Part shown: one piece after another, positions 53,249 through 63,125 of the stretch
Layout: each line of letters begins with the position of its first letter
How positions within the stretch are numbered: position 1 is the first letter of the stretch
NCBI RefSeq assembly: GCF_014529705.1
Contig: NZ_JAANIH010000005.1
Coordinates: forward strand, 1 to 64,000
DNA length: 64,000 nt
Direction: 5' to 3'
DNA from: Bradyrhizobium campsiandrae
Lineage (GTDB): Bacteria > Pseudomonadota > Alphaproteobacteria > Rhizobiales > Xanthobacteraceae
The notes under the pieces: model-generated
Told to the model about the DNA's origin: nothing
The model's database searches: none
Seen by the model: only the letters and a program-made list of their open reading frames with translations
Position numbers and translations under genes: made by a program

Positions 53249-54190
53249 ATGCTCTCTTACATCCTCCGTCGCATGGTCGCGACCTTGCCGGTGATGGCGA
53301 TCGTCGCGCTGTTCGTGTTCAGCCTGCTCTACATCGCGCCGGGTGACCCCGCCGTGGTGATTGCGGGCGACCAGGCGAGCCCGGAGGATGTGGAGCGCAT
53401 CCGCCAGAGCCTCGGCCTCGACCGTCCCTTCCTGATCCAGTTCGGAAGCTGGGTCTGGCGCATTCTGCATGGCGATCTCGGCACCTCGATCTTCACCAAT
53501 TTGCCGGTCTCGACCATGATCGGGCAGCGTCTCGGACCGACGCTGTCGCTGATGATCGTCACCCTACTGCTCACGATCGTGGTCGCGGTGCCGCTCGGCG
53601 TGGTGGCGGCGTGGAAGGCGGGCAGCTTCATCGATCGCGCCATCATGGGCTTTGCGGTGTTCGGCTTCTCGTTGCCGGTCTTCGTGGTCGGCTACATGCT
53701 TGCCTACATCTTCGCGCTCGAACTCGAATGGCTTCCGGTGCAGGGCTATACGCCGATGACCGAAGGCCTCTGGCCGTGGCTGGAGAATCTGATCCTGCCG
53801 GCGATCGCGCTCGGCTGCGTCTACATCGCGCTGGTCGCGCGCATCACGCGCGCGGCCATGCTCGAAGTGCTGCAGCAGGATTATATCCGCACGGCCAAGG
53901 CGAAGGGCCTCGGGCAGGGCGGCATCCTGTTCATTCACGCACTGAAGAACGCGGCAGTGCCGATCGTGACCGTGATCGGGATCGGCATTGCGCTCCTGAT
54001 CGGCGGCGCGGTCGTCACCGAGAGCGTGTTCGCGATTCCCGGCCTCGGCCGTCTCACCATCGATGCAATCCTGCGCCGCGACTATCCGGTCATTCAGGGC
54101 ATCGTGCTGCTGTTCAGCTTCGTCTACGTCCTCGTTAATCTGATGATCGACATCACCTACACGCTCGTTGACCCGAGGATCCGCTATTGA
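53249..54190 (+). CDS. dipeptide-type ABC transporter permease (DppB-like)
   Basis: This 313-residue permease opens with the typical first helix (YILRRMVATLPVMAIVALFV) and has about six helices with the loop DYIRTAKAKGLGQGGILFIHA near residues 210-230. It follows the binding-protein gene by 17 bp and overlaps the next permease by 4 bp. Confidence 0.94.
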   Translation: MLSYILRRMVATLPVMAIVALFVFSLLYIAPGDPAVVIAGDQASPEDVERIRQSLGLDRPFLIQFGSWVWRILHGDLGTSIFTNLPVSTMIGQRLGPTLSLMIVTLLLTIVVAVPLGVVAAWKAGSFIDRAIMGFAVFGFSLPVFVVGYMLAYIFALELEWLPVQGYTPMTEGLWPWLENLILPAIALGCVYIALVARITRAAMLEVLQQDYIRTAKAKGLGQGGILFIHALKNAAVPIVTVIGIGIALLIGGAVVTESVFAIPGLGRLTIDAILRRDYPVIQGIVLLFSFVYVLVNLMIDITYTLVDPRIRY

Positions 54191-55110
54191 CCGATACCAC
54201 CGTCAACCCGCAATCGCTTCCGGCCGGTCTGGTCCTCGCGCCGCAACTGCCCGAGATCCTCCGGCCGGTCGCGATCCGGCGCGGGTTCATCGGGTTCTTG
54301 CGCAGCCATCCGACCGTCGCGATCGGCGGCATGTTGCTGCTGTTGCTCGTCCTGATCGCAGTTTTTGCGCCGTATCTCTGGACGGTCGACCCGACCGCAC
54401 TCGCGCCGGCCAAGCGCACAAGGGCGCCGTCGGCGGCCTTCTGGTTCGGCACCGACGTGCTGGGGCGCGATATCTATTCACGCGTGCTGTTCGGCGCACA
54501 GGTTTCGCTCACGGTCGGGTTGTCGGTTGCGATCTTCGCCTCCGCGGCCGGCCTTGCCATCGGCATGGTGTCGGGCTTCATCCGCTGGGCCGACGGCATC
54601 CTGATGCGCTTCATGGATGGCCTGATGTCGATTCCGCCGATCCTGCTGGCGATCGCGCTGATGGCCTTGACCCGCGGCAGCGTCGGCAACGTCATCCTGG
54701 CGATCACCATCGCCGAGATCCCGCGGGTCTCTCGTCTTGTCCGCAGCGTCGTGCTGTCGCTGCGCGAGCAGCCCTATGTCGATGCGGCGGTGGCTTGCGG
54801 CACGCGCACGCCGATGATCATCCTGCGCCACATCCTGCCGAACACGCTGGCGCCGATGCTGGTGCAGGCGACCTATATCTGCGCCAGCGCCATGATCACC
54901 GAGGCGATCCTGTCCTTCATCGGCGCCGGCACGCCGCCGACCATTCCATCCTGGGGCAACATCATGGCCGAGGGCCGTGCGCTCTGGCAGGTCAAGCCCT
55001 ACATCGTGTTCTTCCCGGCAGCCTTCCTCTCCGTCACCGTGCTCGCCGTGAACCTGCTCGGCGACGGCCTTCGCGATGCGCTCGATCCGCGCATGGCCAA
55101 GCGTCTTTGA
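54187..55110 (+). CDS. dipeptide-type ABC transporter permease (DppC-like)
   Basis: This 307-residue permease has a first helix at about residues 42-62, the signature [19 protein letters not shown] (about 87-105) and [21 protein letters not shown] near 198-218. The start is an unusual TTG at 54187 whose last two bases begin the TGA of the previous gene; no ATG or GTG occurs at a suitable place downstream before the first helix. It is followed by the ATPase genes. Confidence 0.93.
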   Translation: MTDTTVNPQSLPAGLVLAPQLPEILRPVAIRRGFIGFLRSHPTVAIGGMLLLLLVLIAVFAPYLWTVDPTALAPAKRTRAPSAAFWFGTDVLGRDIYSRVLFGAQVSLTVGLSVAIFASAAGLAIGMVSGFIRWADGILMRFMDGLMSIPPILLAIALMALTRGSVGNVILAITIAEIPRVSRLVRSVVLSLREQPYVDAAVACGTRTPMIILRHILPNTLAPMLVQATYICASAMITEAILSFIGAGTPPTIPSWGNIMAEGRALWQVKPYIVFFPAAFLSVTVLAVNLLGDGLRDALDPRMAKRL

Positions 55111-55129
55111 CGAGCCGAGGCTGATTGCG

Positions 55130-56115
<986 letters not shown>

Positions 56116-56119
<4 letters not shown>

Positions 56120-57099
56120 GTGTTCCGCTGCTCCAGGTCAACGACCTCAAGAAGCACTTTCCAGTCAACAAGGGCCTGTTCGGCAAGAAGACCGAATTCG
56201 TCTATGCGGTGGACGGTGTATCGTTCGAGATCGCGCGCGGTGAGACACTCTCGCTGGTCGGCGAGTCCGGCTGCGGCAAGTCGACGGTCGGCCGCGCCAT
56301 CCTGCGGCTGTTCGATGTGACGTCGGGCCAGGTGATCCTCGATGGCCAGCGCATCGACGACGCGGCGCCTGCGACGATGCGCCAGATGCGGCGGCGCGTG
56401 CAGGTGGTGTTCCAGGATCCGTTCTCGAGCCTCAATCCGCGTATGCGCGTGCGCGATATCCTGGCCGAGCCGATCCGCAATTTCGGCCTCGCCAAATCCG
56501 CAATCGACCTCGAGACGCGCGTGACCGCACTGATGGACACGGTGCGGCTGCCGCGGGAAGCGCTGAACCGCCGGCCGCACGAATTCTCCGGCGGCCAGCG
56601 CCAGCGCATCGGCATCGCCCGGGCGCTTGCGGCCGAGCCGGAGCTGATCGTCTGCGACGAGGCGGTCTCGGCGCTCGACGTCTCGGTCAAGGCGCAGATC
56701 GTCAATTTGCTGCAGGATCTGCAGCGTGAGTTCGGCCTGGCGCTGCTGTTCATCAGCCATGATCTCGCCATCGTCGAGCACATGACCCACCGCGTCGCGG
56801 TGATGTATCTCGGTAAGATCGTCGAGGTGGCGCCGCGCCGGCAGATCTTTGCCGCGCCCCGACATCCCTATACGAAGGCATTGCTCTCCGCCGTGCCGCT
56901 GCCGGAGCCCGGGGCCCAGCGCAATCCCATCATCCTCGGCGGCGACGTGCCAAGCCCCATCAACCCGCCGAAAGGTTGCCGTTTCCACACCCGCTGCCCG
57001 TACGTGTTCGATCGTTGCCGGACCGAAGAGCCGCAGCTTCGTTCGGCGGATGGCGAGCAATGGGTCGCTTGCCACCTCGATGAGCTGCCGGAGGGGTAG
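56116..57099 (+). CDS. dipeptide-type ABC transporter ATP-binding protein (DppF-like)
   Basis: This 327-residue ATPase has Walker [10 protein letters not shown] (about 50-58), the signature [15 protein letters not shown] (about 155-169), Walker [15 protein letters not shown] and a C-terminal [14 protein letters not shown] cysteine cluster (about residues 289-302) typical of DppD/DppF. The ATG at 56116 gives ATGA overlap with the previous gene. It is the last gene of the importer. Confidence 0.94.
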
Positions 57100-57182
57100 C
57101 GGGGCGTCAGCCCATGTTGCTCAGCGCCCGGCGGATGGCAAAGATATCTCTGATTTGCGCTCGGTGATGATCAAGGACGATC

Positions 57183-57210
57183 CGGCGCAAAGCGGCGGGT
57201 CCTTGCGCCG
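57183..57210. terminator. hairpin between convergent genes, possible bidirectional terminator
   Basis: CGGCGCAA (57183-57190) and TTGCGCCG (57203-57210) form a perfect 8-bp stem with a 12-nt loop, between the importer operon and the convergent AraC gene. U runs are short on both strands, so efficiency is uncertain. Confidence 0.4.
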
Positions 57211-57219
57211 AAACCACTG

Positions 57220-58206
57220 TCATGCGGCCGTGCCCGCGAACCGGTCGCCGTCCCAGGACGGACGCCGTCGCGGCAGCGCTTCGACGTCAGGCCTTTGGTT
57301 TTTGGCTGCCATGCGCCAACGGGCCGGTGTCTGGCCGCTGATGCGTTTGAACACCGTTGAAAAATGCGCCTGGGTGCTGAACCCGACCGCGAGCGCGATC
57401 TCGGCCAAGGGCCGTTCGGTCGTCGTCAGCAGCGACTTCGCCTGCTCGATGCGATGATTGAGCAAATATTCGCGTGGGCGATATCCGGTCGCCGCACGAA
57501 ACTGCGCGGCGAAATGCATTCTCGACAGGCCCGCGACATTGGCGAGATCGGAGAGGCTGATGCTGCGTTCGAAATGGGTGGCGATATGGTGCTCGACGCG
57601 CCGCAGGCGCCATTTCGGCAGGGCGTTGACTTTGGCTCGCGGCGATTCGGAGCGCGCCAGGCGCATGGCGAGGATCTGGCCGATGCAGCGGGCAAATTGG
57701 TAGCCCGCGGCATCGCCTTGCTCGGCGAGCGCCTTGGCCAGTCCTGCGGTGAGGGAATCGCGCAACAGAACGAGATCATCGAGCCCTTCCGCGCCTTGCG
57801 ACCATCGCGCCGGAAAATGGTCGACGGAAATGTGGAGGTGCAGGAAGGCGCAGGGCGCCTGGAATTGCACGCTGAGCTGTCTCGATGGCGCGCTGACATA
57901 CAGCGTGCCCGGCGGCATGATGCCGTCGAAAATAACCCGTTCGCCCCTGGTCAGGATGGCACGCGTGGTCTTCAGCGCGATGCCGACGAAATAACGGCCG
58001 GGCGGCGTGGTCGCGTCGTGCCGCGAGGCCTGGCGCGAGTCCTCCCATCGCGAGATCATGATGTCTTCCGGCACGGCTTGCGCGTTGCAAGCGATCTGAC
58101 GCCACCGCGCCTCGCGTGCGATCGCCGCAAACGCGTCAGGAGCTTCGTGATCTCTTCCACCGAGAAGATCGATCCAGCTGTGGGTGCTCTGCAATTCGGT
58201 CAGCAT
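57220..58206 (-). CDS. AraC family transcriptional regulator
   Basis: This 328-residue protein has an N-terminal sensing region (about 1-190) of no clear family and a C-terminal double helix-turn-helix (about 205-305): ISLSDLANVAGLSRMHFAAQF and AEIALAVGFSTQAHFSTVFKR. It is upstream of nothing obvious on its strand. Its promoter region contains a 10-bp-phased CTAAC array (58304-58328), suggesting control by another regulator in this neighbourhood. Its targets are unknown. Confidence 0.9.
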   Translation of the reverse strand: MLTELQSTHSWIDLLGGRDHEAPDAFAAIAREARWRQIACNAQAVPEDIMISRWEDSRQASRHDATTPPGRYFVGIALKTTRAILTRGERVIFDGIMPPGTLYVSAPSRQLSVQFQAPCAFLHLHISVDHFPARWSQGAEGLDDLVLLRDSLTAGLAKALAEQGDAAGYQFARCIGQILAMRLARSESPRAKVNALPKWRLRRVEHHIATHFERSISLSDLANVAGLSRMHFAAQFRAATGYRPREYLLNHRIEQAKSLLTTTERPLAEIALAVGFSTQAHFSTVFKRISGQTPARWRMAAKNQRPDVEALPRRRPSWDGDRFAGTAA

Positions 58207-58303
58207 GGCCTGTTCCTTCTGAGCTTCGCGGTCGTTCGCTGTGACCGGTGAAGTCGCATTCTCGGTATGGTCGCAGGATAGACGTGGGTGCGCCCGGACG
58301 CCC

Positions 58304-58328
58304 GTTAGGGGTGATTAGGATCTGTTAG
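58304..58328 (-). promoter_or_regulatory. CTAAC array A (three pentamers, 10-bp phase)
   Basis: Read on the minus strand: CTAAC (58328-58324), CTAAT (58318-58314), CTAAC (58308-58304), with exactly 10 bp between repeats. It lies 98-122 bp upstream of the AraC gene start and faces the same way relative to its gene as arrays B, C and D. Direct repeats on one face of the helix fit an OmpR-type winged-helix protein. Confidence 0.55.
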
Positions 58329-58380
58329 ATTATGTGGAGGCGGACGAGGTGCGCCGACCCGTCGCATGAATTGCGATGAG

Positions 58381-59088
58381 CTACTCGAAGACCGCGTCGA
58401 AGATCTCGACGTCGACCAGCACGGGCTTGGCGACAACGGTTCCGTCGGCCTGCTGCGTCAGCGTGCGCCGAAGGGTTGGAACCACGATGCCGCTGAAGTT
58501 CTCATGGGCCCACGAAAAATGCGCAACGGGTGCGCCCAGGAGATCGTGATCGGTCCGCCGCTGCAAGGCGTTTCCATCGAAGTAGAACACTTGCTCGGAC
58601 GCGAGGCTGACGAGGCTCGGCGGAAATTGCGCGCGCAGGCGTCGCCAGATTTCGCCGTGCTCCTGCCACGGCGGCAGTTCCTCGACGACGACATCAGGGT
58701 GGGCGAGAAGGAAGGGCGTCGTGAGATAGTTCCAGATCTGGACGCCGCAGAAGAAGACCAGATGCAGTTCATCCGCCAGCGCATGCGTGCCATTGGTGGG
58801 GAAGGCAAGGGTCGGGTTGCGCCAGGTCCGCAGCACCTGTCCATCCAGACTTTCGATCGTGACCGCGTCGGGCTGAAACGCGCCGGATTGCTCGCCGCCA
58901 GTCATCCCGGTGAAGCGGACCGATTGCGTCTGGGTCGATCCCTCCGCGGTGACGTCTTTGAATTCGCTTGCGTGCCCGGCGTCCGAGAAGAGCGTGCCGC
59001 CAACGGAAAGATGCAGCGTGAACCGGCTCAAACTGCTCCAGTGGGCGAGGCCTCCGCAGGCGTCGATCGCGTCGTCAAGAAGTGCCAT
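58381..59088 (-). CDS. protein of unknown function
   Basis: This 235-residue protein has no signal peptide and no membrane segment. I do not recognise a family with confidence. The pattern of alternating strands (FTLHLSVGGTLF, TQTQSVRFTGM, DAVTIESLDGQVL) and a central FYFDGNALQRRTDHDLLG block resembles lipoprotein-carrier-like (LolA-fold) domains that hold lipids or hydrophobic ligands, but this is a guess from style. It starts with ATG at 59088. Its promoter carries CTAAC array B 60-84 bp upstream, so it probably belongs to the same regulon as the kinase at 62385. Confidence 0.75.
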   Translation of the reverse strand: MALLDDAIDACGGLAHWSSLSRFTLHLSVGGTLFSDAGHASEFKDVTAEGSTQTQSVRFTGMTGGEQSGAFQPDAVTIESLDGQVLRTWRNPTLAFPTNGTHALADELHLVFFCGVQIWNYLTTPFLLAHPDVVVEELPPWQEHGEIWRRLRAQFPPSLVSLASEQVFYFDGNALQRRTDHDLLGAPVAHFSWAHENFSGIVVPTLRRTLTQQADGTVVAKPVLVDVEIFDAVFE

Positions 59089-59147
59089 GTCTCACTGCAT
59101 CCACCATGAAGTGCCTGCACCATGGCGGGACAGAAGCGGCTTGGCGT

Positions 59148-59172
59148 GTTAGAAGTTGTTAGGAGTTGCAAG
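59148..59172 (-). promoter_or_regulatory. CTAAC array B
   Basis: Read on the minus strand: CTTGC (59172-59168), CTAAC (59162-59158), CTAAC (59152-59148), 10 bp apart. The run CTTGCAACTCCTAAC matches array C (CTTGCAACGTCTAAC) in all but two spacer bases. It lies upstream of the unknown gene 58381-59088. Confidence 0.65.
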
Positions 59173-59206
59173 ACGCGGATCGGGCGGTATCCCGTTGAAG
59201 ATGCTC

Positions 59207-62062
59207 CTAATTCAGGGCGCCCAGGAGCCCCTTGGCGGCGACCAGGTCGTGGCTCGTCAGGCCTTCCTGATATTGCGCGATGAGCGGTGCGAGCAGCGCT
59301 TGCGCGTCGCGCTGACGTCCCGCCTGCCGCCAGAGGCGGGCGAGGCTCATCGCCCCCCGCAGCTCCCATCCGCGCGCGCATTGCCGGCGCGACAAGGCCA
59401 GCGATTGCTGAAGACAGGCTTCGGCCTCCGTCGCCCGGGCGGATTGGACCAGGATGTCCGCCTTGACGCGGAGCATTTCCGGCATGTCGAAGGATTCGCC
59501 GTGATCGCCGATCTGGGCGATGGCTTCCTCGATCGTGCGGAGCGCTTCGTCGGCCTCGTTCTGGGCCGCCAGCCCCTCCGCGAGCGCTGTCGCAAACACG
59601 GTCGTCATGATCCGGTGCCGCGTGGCGTACAAGGTCGCCTGGCTGCGCCTGAGGTGCTCGATGCCGCCCGCAATGTCCCCGCGGCGGAGCAGGAGCTCGC
59701 CCTTCTGGCCGATGCCGACCGCGTGATAGGGGCCGAGGAAGTGCCGTGCGGCGTGGTCGATCAGCCGGTCGATCAGGCTTTCGGCGCTGGCCCAGTCGCC
59801 GACCCACAGAAACACGTAGATGGTCCAGATCAGGGCGATCCCAAGCGTCAACGGTTGCTCGAGCTGTTCGGCCGCCCTCACGGTGTATCGTGCCGCCGCG
59901 ATGGCCCGATCGGGCCGGCCGCTGAGCCAGAGCCCGCGCGCCAGGGCGACCAGCGCGACAATGCGGTCGTCATAGCCGAGATGGCCGATATTGAGCCGCT
60001 GCGAGCTCGGATTGTGCACCATCGCGCTCTCGCAGAACTGGACGGCCTTGTCCTGGTTGCCGATCAGATGATGCGCCACGCCGATCATCCACTCGACATT
60101 CAGCGTGCTGGTGGGATCGTTCAGCTTCCTGGCGACGCTCTCGCCCTGGACGCCGGTGCCGAGCGCACCGTGAAAATCTCCGACCCGGGTCAGGAAGATG
60201 TGCAGCCCGCGGAGCAGCCAGAGCTGCCAGTGCAGGTCGTCGAGCTGCTGGGCCAGTTGCAGGCTTCGCGTGAAGGCCGACCGGACGCTTTCCGTATTGC
60301 CTTGCGTGAACATCACGGAGACGCCGAGGGCGGCCTGCAGCGTCATTTCCTTCCGACCGTCAAGCGCGTCGGCGTGGGCGAGCGCCTGCCGGGTCCAGCT
60401 ATGGCATTCCGTCAGCAAGGTGAGCTCGAGAAAGAACTGCGCGGCGGATGCCGCGAGGTCCACGCCGACCACGCGGTCGCCGGCCTCGGAAAAAGTCCAG
60501 GTCAGCGCGGCCCGCACATTGGGCAGATGATCGGCATAGGGCAGGAACCCGCCCGCGCTCTGCAGGCCCGTCGATTTGATCGAGATGTCGTGGAGGAAGT
60601 CGCGGAAATATTCGGCGTGGGCGCGCGCGACCCGGGCAGCTTCTCCGTTTTCGACAAGCTTGTCGTTCACAAAGGCGCGGGTCGTGTCGAGCAGGCGGTA
60701 TCGCAGCCGCCGTTCCGCGGGTGACGTCGCGATCAGGGATTTTGACAGCAGATTCGAGATCGCTTCGACCGCCTCCGCCTCGGCGATGCCCTGACATGCG
60801 GCGACGGCGAGTGCGGCTTCCAGCGTGAATGGCCCAACGAAGACCGACAGGCCGCGCAAGGTCGCGCTTTCGGCCGGAGGCAGGAGGTCGTAGCTCCAGC
60901 TCAGCGCCGCGCTCAAGGTCTGGTGGCGCGGAATCGCGGTGCGACGTCCCCGCCATAGCAGCGAGAAACGGCTGTCGAGCAGCGAGGCCGTACCGGCGAT
61001 GCCGTAGGCGTTGACCCGTCCGGCGGCAAGCTCGATCGCAAGTGCAATGCCGTCCAGGCGCCGGCAGATATCGGCGACGAGAGGGGCATCCTCTTCACTG
61101 AGTTCGAACTCGCTCAGGCTTTCGGCAATCCGCTCGACGAAAAGCTGGCTCGCCGGATAGGCGAGAATCTCGGCCACGCTGAGGCCCTCGCGCTGCGGCG
61201 GGCAATCGAGCGGAAATAGCCGGTAGACCCGTTCGCCCTCGGTGCGGAAGGATTCGCGGCTGGTGGCGAGAACATGCAGCCCCTCGGCTTCCCGCACCAT
61301 GCGCTCGGCGAGTGGAGCCAGTTCGTCGATGACATGCTCGCAGCTGTCGAAGACCAGCAGCAGTCGGCGGCCGCGCAGCGACATCAGCAGCCCCGGTATC
61401 GGGTCGCCGGAATTGACGGTCAGGCCGAGGGCGGCGGCGATCGTCGCGGGAACGAGCCGCGGGTCGGTCAGGGCACCAAAATCGACGAAGCAGATCTGCC
61501 CCTCGAAGCTCGCATGCTGGCCATGCGCCACGGCGATGGCGACCGAGGTCTTGCCGATGCCGCCGGGGCCGACGATGGTGACGAAGCGATGCAGGGACAG
61601 CTCGGTCGCGATCCTGTCGACGGCCTCGTCCCGGCCGATCATCTTGGCGAGCGGGGCGGGCAGGGAACGAAGCGAGGAAACAACCGCATCTGTCCTGATC
61701 TCCGCGGGCGCGGCACGGAGCAGCGGGGCCGCGAAGCAATAGCCGCGCCCGGGGACGTTGACGATGTAGCGGGAACCTTCGCTGGCATCGCCCAGCGCCT
61801 TACGCAGCGAGGTGATGTGGAAGCGCAGGCTGCCCTCGTCGACATTTACGTCGGCCCAGACCCGCTTGACCAATTCCCGCTTGTCGACGACCTCGCCGGC
61901 TCGCTCGGCGAGAAAGACGAGGATGTCGAGCGCGCGGCCGCCGAGATGAAGTGGCACGCCATCCTTCTCGAGCAGCCGCGAGCGAGGGAGCAGCCGAAAG
62001 GCCCCGAAGGAGATGGCCGAGTCCTGGTCGTTATTGTCCGGCACGCGCCATGTTTCCAGCAA
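59207..62062 (-). CDS. OmpR-type winged-helix / NTPase / TPR transcriptional regulator
   Basis: This 951-residue regulator has an N-terminal Trans_Reg_C (OmpR/PhoB-type) winged helix (about 18-113; FHITSLRKALGD, VPGRGYCFAAP), an NB-ARC/STAND-like NTPase with Walker A GPGGIGKT (165-172) and Walker B LLLVFDSCEH (234-243), and a long C-terminal helical TPR-like region (about 480-945). There is no receiver domain, so it is switched by ligand or protein binding to the ATPase/TPR part rather than by phosphorylation. The start is uncertain: TTG at 62062 or GTG at 62044. It is divergent from the HWE kinase gene and is the best candidate to bind the nearby CTAAC arrays. Confidence 0.88.
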   Translation of the reverse strand: MLETWRVPDNNDQDSAISFGAFRLLPRSRLLEKDGVPLHLGGRALDILVFLAERAGEVVDKRELVKRVWADVNVDEGSLRFHITSLRKALGDASEGSRYIVNVPGRGYCFAAPLLRAAPAEIRTDAVVSSLRSLPAPLAKMIGRDEAVDRIATELSLHRFVTIVGPGGIGKTSVAIAVAHGQHASFEGQICFVDFGALTDPRLVPATIAAALGLTVNSGDPIPGLLMSLRGRRLLLVFDSCEHVIDELAPLAERMVREAEGLHVLATSRESFRTEGERVYRLFPLDCPPQREGLSVAEILAYPASQLFVERIAESLSEFELSEEDAPLVADICRRLDGIALAIELAAGRVNAYGIAGTASLLDSRFSLLWRGRRTAIPRHQTLSAALSWSYDLLPPAESATLRGLSVFVGPFTLEAALAVAACQGIAEAEAVEAISNLLSKSLIATSPAERRLRYRLLDTTRAFVNDKLVENGEAARVARAHAEYFRDFLHDISIKSTGLQSAGGFLPYADHLPNVRAALTWTFSEAGDRVVGVDLAASAAQFFLELTLLTECHSWTRQALAHADALDGRKEMTLQAALGVSVMFTQGNTESVRSAFTRSLQLAQQLDDLHWQLWLLRGLHIFLTRVGDFHGALGTGVQGESVARKLNDPTSTLNVEWMIGVAHHLIGNQDKAVQFCESAMVHNPSSQRLNIGHLGYDDRIVALVALARGLWLSGRPDRAIAAARYTVRAAEQLEQPLTLGIALIWTIYVFLWVGDWASAESLIDRLIDHAARHFLGPYHAVGIGQKGELLLRRGDIAGGIEHLRRSQATLYATRHRIMTTVFATALAEGLAAQNEADEALRTIEEAIAQIGDHGESFDMPEMLRVKADILVQSARATEAEACLQQSLALSRRQCARGWELRGAMSLARLWRQAGRQRDAQALLAPLIAQYQEGLTSHDLVAAKGLLGALN

Positions 62063-62384
62063 AAGGAAAGTGCTGCTGTCTGTTTGATCTACCAGAACGA
62101 TGCTGTGAGTAAACCGGTCGAAAGCGGCGAAATCGAGCAGGAGGCACGAGATCGCGTCGAAAGCGTCAGGGTGAAACGCGGCGAATTTTGTTTAAACGTG
62201 AACGGCTTAAGCGGAAAGGGGAAAAATGCGGCAGGGCGCGTGCGCGTGTGTTTCAGTCGCGCCCTGCAAATATCGCCGCGCCATCCGATCATAACAGAAT
62301 CTTGCAACGTCTAACGAGCGTGAGGGCCAGCTCTGCATCACTATAGCTTTCGAATTAGGTCCATTTCCATCGGGGGAGGCTCTG
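62063..62384. other. divergent regulatory region between regulator and kinase genes
   Basis: These 322 bp hold no gene that I can support. The right end contains CTAAC array C (62291-62315) and a TATAGC (62342-62347) that could be the -10 for the kinase gene, 26 bp after the array, which suits activation by a protein bound next to the -35. The left part, next to the regulator start, has no clear array; GTTTAAAC (about 62189-62196) is a palindrome of unknown meaning. Confidence 0.5.
62291..62315 (+). promoter_or_regulatory. CTAAC array C
   Basis: ATAAC (62291-62295), CTTGC (62301-62305) and CTAAC (62311-62315) are spaced by exactly 10 bp, 70-94 bp before the ATG of the HWE kinase gene. The core CTTGCAACGTCTAAC is shared with array B and, with one change, with array D. 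Confidence 0.65.
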
Positions 62385-63056
62385 ATGTCCGATCTCAGCT
62401 CGCGGCCGAACGACGGGGGCGTTCGATCTCATGTCGTGGCCAATCTCGACGATGCCTCACGCGATTGGGAGCTCGTGCTGCGCGAGTCGCACCATCGCAT
62501 GAAGAACACTTTGACGCTGCTGGGTGCGTCGGTCCGTCGGGACTTCGGGCGCGCAGGGGCCAGGGATATGTCGGTGGCGGTGGACCGGCTGGAGCGGCGC
62601 ATCGTCGCCTTTGGCAGGCTCTATCAGCTTCTGTCTGACAATGATGATCTCTCGGAGGTCGCTGTCGAGCCCTTCTTCGAACGTCTGTGCGGTGCGCTCT
62701 CCGAGGCGGTGCTGCAACCGGCGGGGATACGGTGCGAGGCCGCTATCGAGAGCGGTACGTTGCCGGCATGGCGCTGCCACCGTCTCGCTCTGATGATGAC
62801 GGAGCTGGTCACGAATGCAGCAAAACACGCCTTTTCGAACAGGAGCGATGCGCTGATCCGCGTCGAAATGGAAAACCGCGAGGGCTGCTGGTTCTGCACC
62901 GTGGCCGACAATGGCGTTGGTGCGACCGGACCGCTCAAGGGGGCCGGCAGTCGGATCCTGGAAGGTCTCGCTCGCAGCCTTGGTGCGGGCTTGCAAGGCG
63001 AAGCCCGGCAGGGCGGCACGCGCGTGTCCATCGCGATGCCGATGGAGCGGATCTGA
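62385..63056 (+). CDS. sensor histidine kinase, HWE/HisKA_2 type, without a sensor domain
   Basis: This 223-residue kinase consists only of a dimerisation/phospho-acceptor helix (SHHRMKNTLTLLGA, acceptor His 37) and an ATPase domain (MMTELVTNAAKHAF with the N box, DNGVGA, and a terminal GLARSLGAGLQGEA block). HWE-family kinases in alphaproteobacteria often feed the PhyR general stress pathway. No PAS, GAF or membrane domain is present, so sensing must be by partner proteins or it acts as a constitutive donor. The ATG has GGGGGAGG upstream. CTAAC array C lies 70 bp upstream. The VOC gene follows after 69 bp on the same strand. Confidence 0.88.
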   Translation: MSDLSSRPNDGGVRSHVVANLDDASRDWELVLRESHHRMKNTLTLLGASVRRDFGRAGARDMSVAVDRLERRIVAFGRLYQLLSDNDDLSEVAVEPFFERLCGALSEAVLQPAGIRCEAAIESGTLPAWRCHRLALMMTELVTNAAKHAFSNRSDALIRVEMENREGCWFCTVADNGVGATGPLKGAGSRILEGLARSLGAGLQGEARQGGTRVSIAMPMERI

Positions 63057-63125
63057 ACAGCTCGCCTGCGTCAGCCACAAGCCGCTTCGGTCGCGAGCCC
63101 GCGGCCTCAAATCAGGGAGTTCGAC

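Noticed and set aside
59156..60724. 522-codon plus-strand frame opposite the TPR regulator
   Set aside because: Antisense shadow; composition and lack of motifs argue against coding.
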